From Meandrina meandrites (lineage: Eukaryota; Cnidaria; Anthozoa; Scleractinia; Meandrinidae): a DNA stretch of 64,000 nucleotides. How positions within the stretch are numbered: position 1 is the stretch's first letter; each line of letters begins with the position of its first letter. This document shows, in pieces, positions 61,009-64,000 of the stretch. The position numbers were made by a program, and so were the translations under genes. The stretch is from the NCBI GenBank assembly GCA_963693305.1, contig OY855905.1, positions 46,887,895-46,951,894 on the forward strand, in the 5' to 3' direction. Below the pieces are notes generated by a model. That model saw only the letters and a list, made by a program, of their open reading frames with translations. It was not told where the DNA came from and did no database searches.

Positions 61009-61998
61009 ATGGAAAGAAAATTGGAGCGACGTTACTACAGCCCACAAGGTTACTGGAAAGGTATCTCTGCCATAAAAAAATTAGCGGCTGCTGCAAAGGT
61101 TCCTGAAGTTATTGCCAAAGAATGGTTGTTCAAACAAGCGCTCTGGCAGATCTACCTCCCCGCACCGCGCTACATTCCTCGTCCAAAATTTGATGTGTCC
61201 TTACCCAACAAAGTGCACCAGGCAGACCTTCTTTTTCTGCCGCACGACAAACTGGGCCGTAGCACTTACAAATACGCGCTTACCGTTGTTGACGTTGCCA
61301 GCAGATTCAAAGAAGCTCAGCCTTTAACCTCCAAAGATTCTGCCGAGGTTGCCAAAGCTTTTGAGACAATTTATACACGCGGGCCTCTGAAGTGGCCACA
61401 GATGCTGCAGGTTGATCCTGGGCGCGAATTTATGGGCGCTGTTACCAAGGAGATGGAGAAGCACAAAACTTCCATCAGGCGCGGGCGCCCTGAAATTCAC
61501 AGAGACCAAGCTTTCGTTGAACGTTTCAACCGCACCCTGGCTGAGCGCTTGTTCGGGCACCAGTACGCCATTGAAATTCGCATGCCTGAGGGCCAGCGGT
61601 CTACGGCGTGGGTAAAAAAGCTTCCCAAAGTTGTTTCTTCTCTGAACAACCAAGTCACGCGGCTGATTGGTATGAAACCTGCTGCCGCAATCAAAGAAAA
61701 GGCTGTCACTTCCAAGCCGTCAACAAAATATTTGAGACCTGTTGGTTTGAACGAAAAAATGCTCCCATCCCTCGTTAATGTGCGCTACCTCTACCAACCT
61801 GGCGAGCTTGAAGGTGGTGTGAAAAGAGCCACAGATCCAATCTGGTCTTTGAAAGTTTACAACATTGAACGATCTTTTACCAAACCGAATCAGCCTGTTC
61901 TCTACTATTTGCAAGACGGACCTAAGCGCGGCTTTGTGCGTGAAGAACTGCTGGTTGTGCCTCCAAACACCACTCTTCCTCCGGCTAACGTGAACTAA
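61009..61998 (+). CDS. Polinton integrase (retrovirus-type rve, DD35E)
   Basis: 329 residues. Core catalytic residues: Asp73 in HQADLLFL, Asp136 in QVDPGREF and Glu171 in AFVERFNRTL, with exactly 35 residues between the last two. The C-terminal part (NVRYLYQPGELEGGVKRATD, then VYNIERSF) resembles the chromodomain-like/SH3 end of Polinton integrases. An N-terminal HHCC zinc finger is not seen; instead there is a basic helical start. It inserts the element into host DNA. Its TAA overlaps the polymerase TAG tail to tail (61995-61998). Confidence 0.93.
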   Translation: MERKLERRYYSPQGYWKGISAIKKLAAAAKVPEVIAKEWLFKQALWQIYLPAPRYIPRPKFDVSLPNKVHQADLLFLPHDKLGRSTYKYALTVVDVASRFKEAQPLTSKDSAEVAKAFETIYTRGPLKWPQMLQVDPGREFMGAVTKEMEKHKTSIRRGRPEIHRDQAFVERFNRTLAERLFGHQYAIEIRMPEGQRSTAWVKKLPKVVSSLNNQVTRLIGMKPAAAIKEKAVTSKPSTKYLRPVGLNEKMLPSLVNVRYLYQPGELEGGVKRATDPIWSLKVYNIERSFTKPNQPVLYYLQDGPKRGFVREELLVVPPNTTLPPANVN

Positions 61999-64000
61999 AT
62001 GTGAAATTCAATTGGCTCGGTGTGTATCCCGTCAGGCAGCACCCATCGTTTGTCATAATAAGCACTCAACACCAGCTTCTGCTGCTCGTAAGTTACTATA
62101 TTTCCATCCCGCATTCTGAAACCTCTGTTTGTTGCCATATCCTTGCTGCCTTCTAATGCTGTCTTGAAACGCTGCCAGGTTATCTCGTTTTGCTTCTTCG
62201 ACATCCCCTTTGTGCTGAACTTCTTTTTTTCAGCTTGGTCGTCAATGAAATAGCATTTTGAGCAGAGCGCAATCATCCGTTTGCCCTCACACTCCAGCTT
62301 AAACAGACCCGGCGTTCGACCACTCCACTTGTCCCAAGCCAACCAATTCTTTTTTTGCGCCTCGAATTCTGCTTTCAGCTCTGATCGCACAATGTCCTCG
62401 AGTTTCTTACCGGAGATGGCTATATAGTTGCTGTCTGTGTCCATCTGGATCAGCTCGAAATCTCTTCTGGCAAAATACCTGTCAAGGAAGTCGTAATAGA
62501 ATTCCAACATCCGCAGCTTTGCCAGCTGATAAACAGCGATTCCAACCTGAAACGGTCTTCTGATTACAATCCGTGGCTTCCGGCTTTCCAACTCATACGC
62601 CTGCCCTATCTCGTCAAGATCTGAGAAATACGCGCTTCGCAGGGCTCTGTCGACTACCTTCTCGTCTTTGGTGTAAATGATATTTGTTTGACGCTCCAAG
62701 GCTTCGATGAGCTTTCCGTACCCACTGTTTCCCAGCAGTTTAAAAACCTCCGCCAGCAGTGCCTTGCTTTTTTCTACATCTCCTGTACGGCGAGCCTCCG
62801 TAACTTGCTCCACGAACCAGGGAAAGATCTTTGCCGGTGTGTAGTCAATTGTTCGATAAACCTTTGTAATTTCCGCTCCGTGATTCACATACCAAAACAG
62901 TAGAGGGGCGTATAGCAGTATCCTCTTTGCAGACAAAGCTTCCACGAGTTTTTTCCCATCTCCTTTCTTTCTGCCTGTATTCCGCAAGTATTTGAGCATA
63001 TGCTCGGGGACAGCTTTAAACGGTACCGCTTTGTTGTAAAAGAATGGACACATTTCCTCGAACTTTTGGTGTAAGTGATTTGGAATCTCTATGTCTACTT
63101 CTGCAAACCCGAACCAGATTCCTTCTTTGAGCATATCCGTTAGTATAAAAGAATCCTCTGTTTGGTACTCTTCTGCGTAGTTTACAACTCTTTCCTTTCC
63201 GCACGGCATTTCTCTTAGCATGGTTGAAAGATACAGGGCGTTGGCATCGTATCCGAGTATGTTTTTACAAAGTTGTGGTTCTGCTATTTGATGTGATCTA
63301 ATTCTTGTTTTACCAACTTCGTGGATTCTTGTAAATACTAGGCTTGGACCACCGACAACAGCTTCTTTTAGCATATCATATGCTTCTTTGCTTGGACTAT
63401 AAAGATCCGCTTTTCGATCAATTGCTCCCTTGAGTAAATAATGTAAACTCACACCTGGAATGCTGACAGCATCCTTCATAATATCGATTCCCTTCTCTGT
63501 GTAGAAGTTTCTCATTTTTTCCAAAGCCTCAAGCCCGGGAGCCACATCGAGATTATTGTAGTAACGCAGACAGTCTTTGAAGGTTTTCATTCCCTTTTCT
63601 CGAAACAGCTTCTTGCAGGCTTTCCATTCTGACAGTTTCAGCACAAAGTCACCTTTCAACTTTGAATACCAATCCAGATAATCCGGTAGCCCTGGGTAAT
63701 CCAGCTTTTCAGGTCTGTCAAACCACTCGTATGGAAACCATGATTTAACAGTCTTGCATTCGTAGGCTTTCACCCATTTCTCGTAGCTGGTCCCCGGCCC
63801 AAGGTAGTTGATTATGTCAAGGAAACGGAAGCCAGAAGTTAACAAGAACATGATTTTGTTTCCGTTCTTTGCCACTCTTACTTTGCCAGTTGTGCTCGCA
63901 AGGTGCTCTGCGAAGTACTTTTTGATCAGATTCAGATCGTAAGTCCCAGAGTTGAACCCGGTGACTGGGACCTAGTCGCACCATTCTTCTATTTTTTTCC
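61995..64000 (-). pseudogene. Protein-primed family B DNA polymerase, partial, with an in-frame stop
   Basis: At least 667 codons read on the minus strand; the 5' part is off the window. Exonuclease-side sequence includes TGFNSGTYDLNLI near 63935 and YNNLDVAPGLEAL (ExoIII type). Polymerase motifs follow in order: GYDANALYLSTM (motif A), LLGNSGYGKLIEA (motif B), QMDTDSNYIAIS (motif C, two metal-binding Asp) and the TKGMSKKQN segment. An amber codon at 63972-63974 interrupts an otherwise coherent frame that resumes to the window edge. Such polymerases start from a terminal protein and copy linear genomes with inverted ends. With the stop, full-length product is not expected unless read through. 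Confidence 0.88.

Larger units (their letters stand above)
50062..64000. mobile_element. Polinton/Maverick (adintovirus-like) element, left 13.9 kb
   Basis: The left edge is fixed by copy A, which continues CAAGACTCGAG where B switches to AGTAGTATAG. Contents include pPolB, DD35E integrase, packaging ATPase, adenain-type protease, a double-jelly-roll-type major capsid protein and a probable penton, the full hallmark set of the Polinton/adintovirus group. The right end lies beyond the window. Integrated DNA; whether still mobile or virion-forming is unknown, and lesions suggest not. Confidence 0.93.

Noticed and set aside
61009..61998. Retroviral or LTR retrotransposon integrase
   Set aside because: No gag, RT or LTR nearby; the neighbours are Polinton genes, and the C-terminus fits Polinton integrases.
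63873..63875. Polymerase start at 63875
   Set aside because: The codon is GTG and the frame continues upstream with recognisable exonuclease sequence; it is only the position after an earlier open stretch.
50062..64000. Bacterial or phage contamination
   Set aside because: The element is joined base-precisely to host sequence duplicated elsewhere in the window, and its gene set is that of eukaryotic Polintons.

Overview
This is eukaryotic nuclear DNA, AT-rich and intron-bearing, most likely from an anthozoan cnidarian (stony coral or close relative). Three things point there: fibrinogen-related (FReD) lectin exons; astacin metalloproteases ending in a sea-anemone-type ShK domain; and dispersed repeats of a type I recall from coral genomes, namely a tRNA-headed SINE, foldback MITEs and LINE pieces. 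The taxon is an inference; no ribosomal or mitochondrial marker is present.

Layout. 1-10 kb: the last exon of one FReD gene, a relic of an astacin gene, and a three-exon FReD gene (7701-9980) with a frameshift in its second exon. 11.8-25.0 kb and 35.7-50.06 kb: two direct copies (A and B) of a segmental duplication, each carrying a complete eight-exon secreted astacin-ShK protease (297 and 300 residues, all splice phases consistent). Comparing the copies exposes later events as filled and empty sites: a TTAA-flanked MITE, an AGGCCATCCCC-ended MITE and a 430-bp insert in A; a pogo-like TA-flanked MITE, two unidentified inserts, a LINE piece and a giant viral element in B. 25-35.7 kb, between the copies: a long inverted repeat (two 1.56-kb arms around 0.66 kb), a partial unidentified gene inside it, a tRNA-like gene with an internal duplication, and several satellites and foldbacks.

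50.06-64.0 kb is the left 13.9 kb of a Polinton/Maverick (adintovirus-like) element that continues past the window. It has a terminal foldback, two small left-end ORFs, a collagen-like fibre protein, an FtsK/A32-type packaging ATPase, a proline-rich protein, a probable penton, a 31-codon micro-ORF, a basic core-like protein, a major capsid protein, an adenain-type cysteine protease, two proteins with a shared zinc-ribbon-like N-terminus (one fused to a parvovirus-type phospholipase A2), a membrane protein, a small antisense gene with a probable 52-nt intron, a DD35E integrase and a protein-primed DNA polymerase B. Together these are the parts for a virion (capsid, penton, fibre, packaging motor, maturation protease, membrane-breaching PLA2) plus integration and replication. 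At least two lesions (an amber codon in the polymerase and a frameshift in the proline-rich gene) suggest a recent but decaying copy.

The two most unusual signals are inside this element: a 16-bp palindrome, GTGGGGTAAACCCCAC, scattered through the capsid-gene half in both coding and intergenic positions; and a TATATAG-like motif within about 0-9 bases of almost every late-type start codon, whose TAG or TAA is sometimes the stop codon of the gene before. All homology statements are from reading the sequence; no database search was run.
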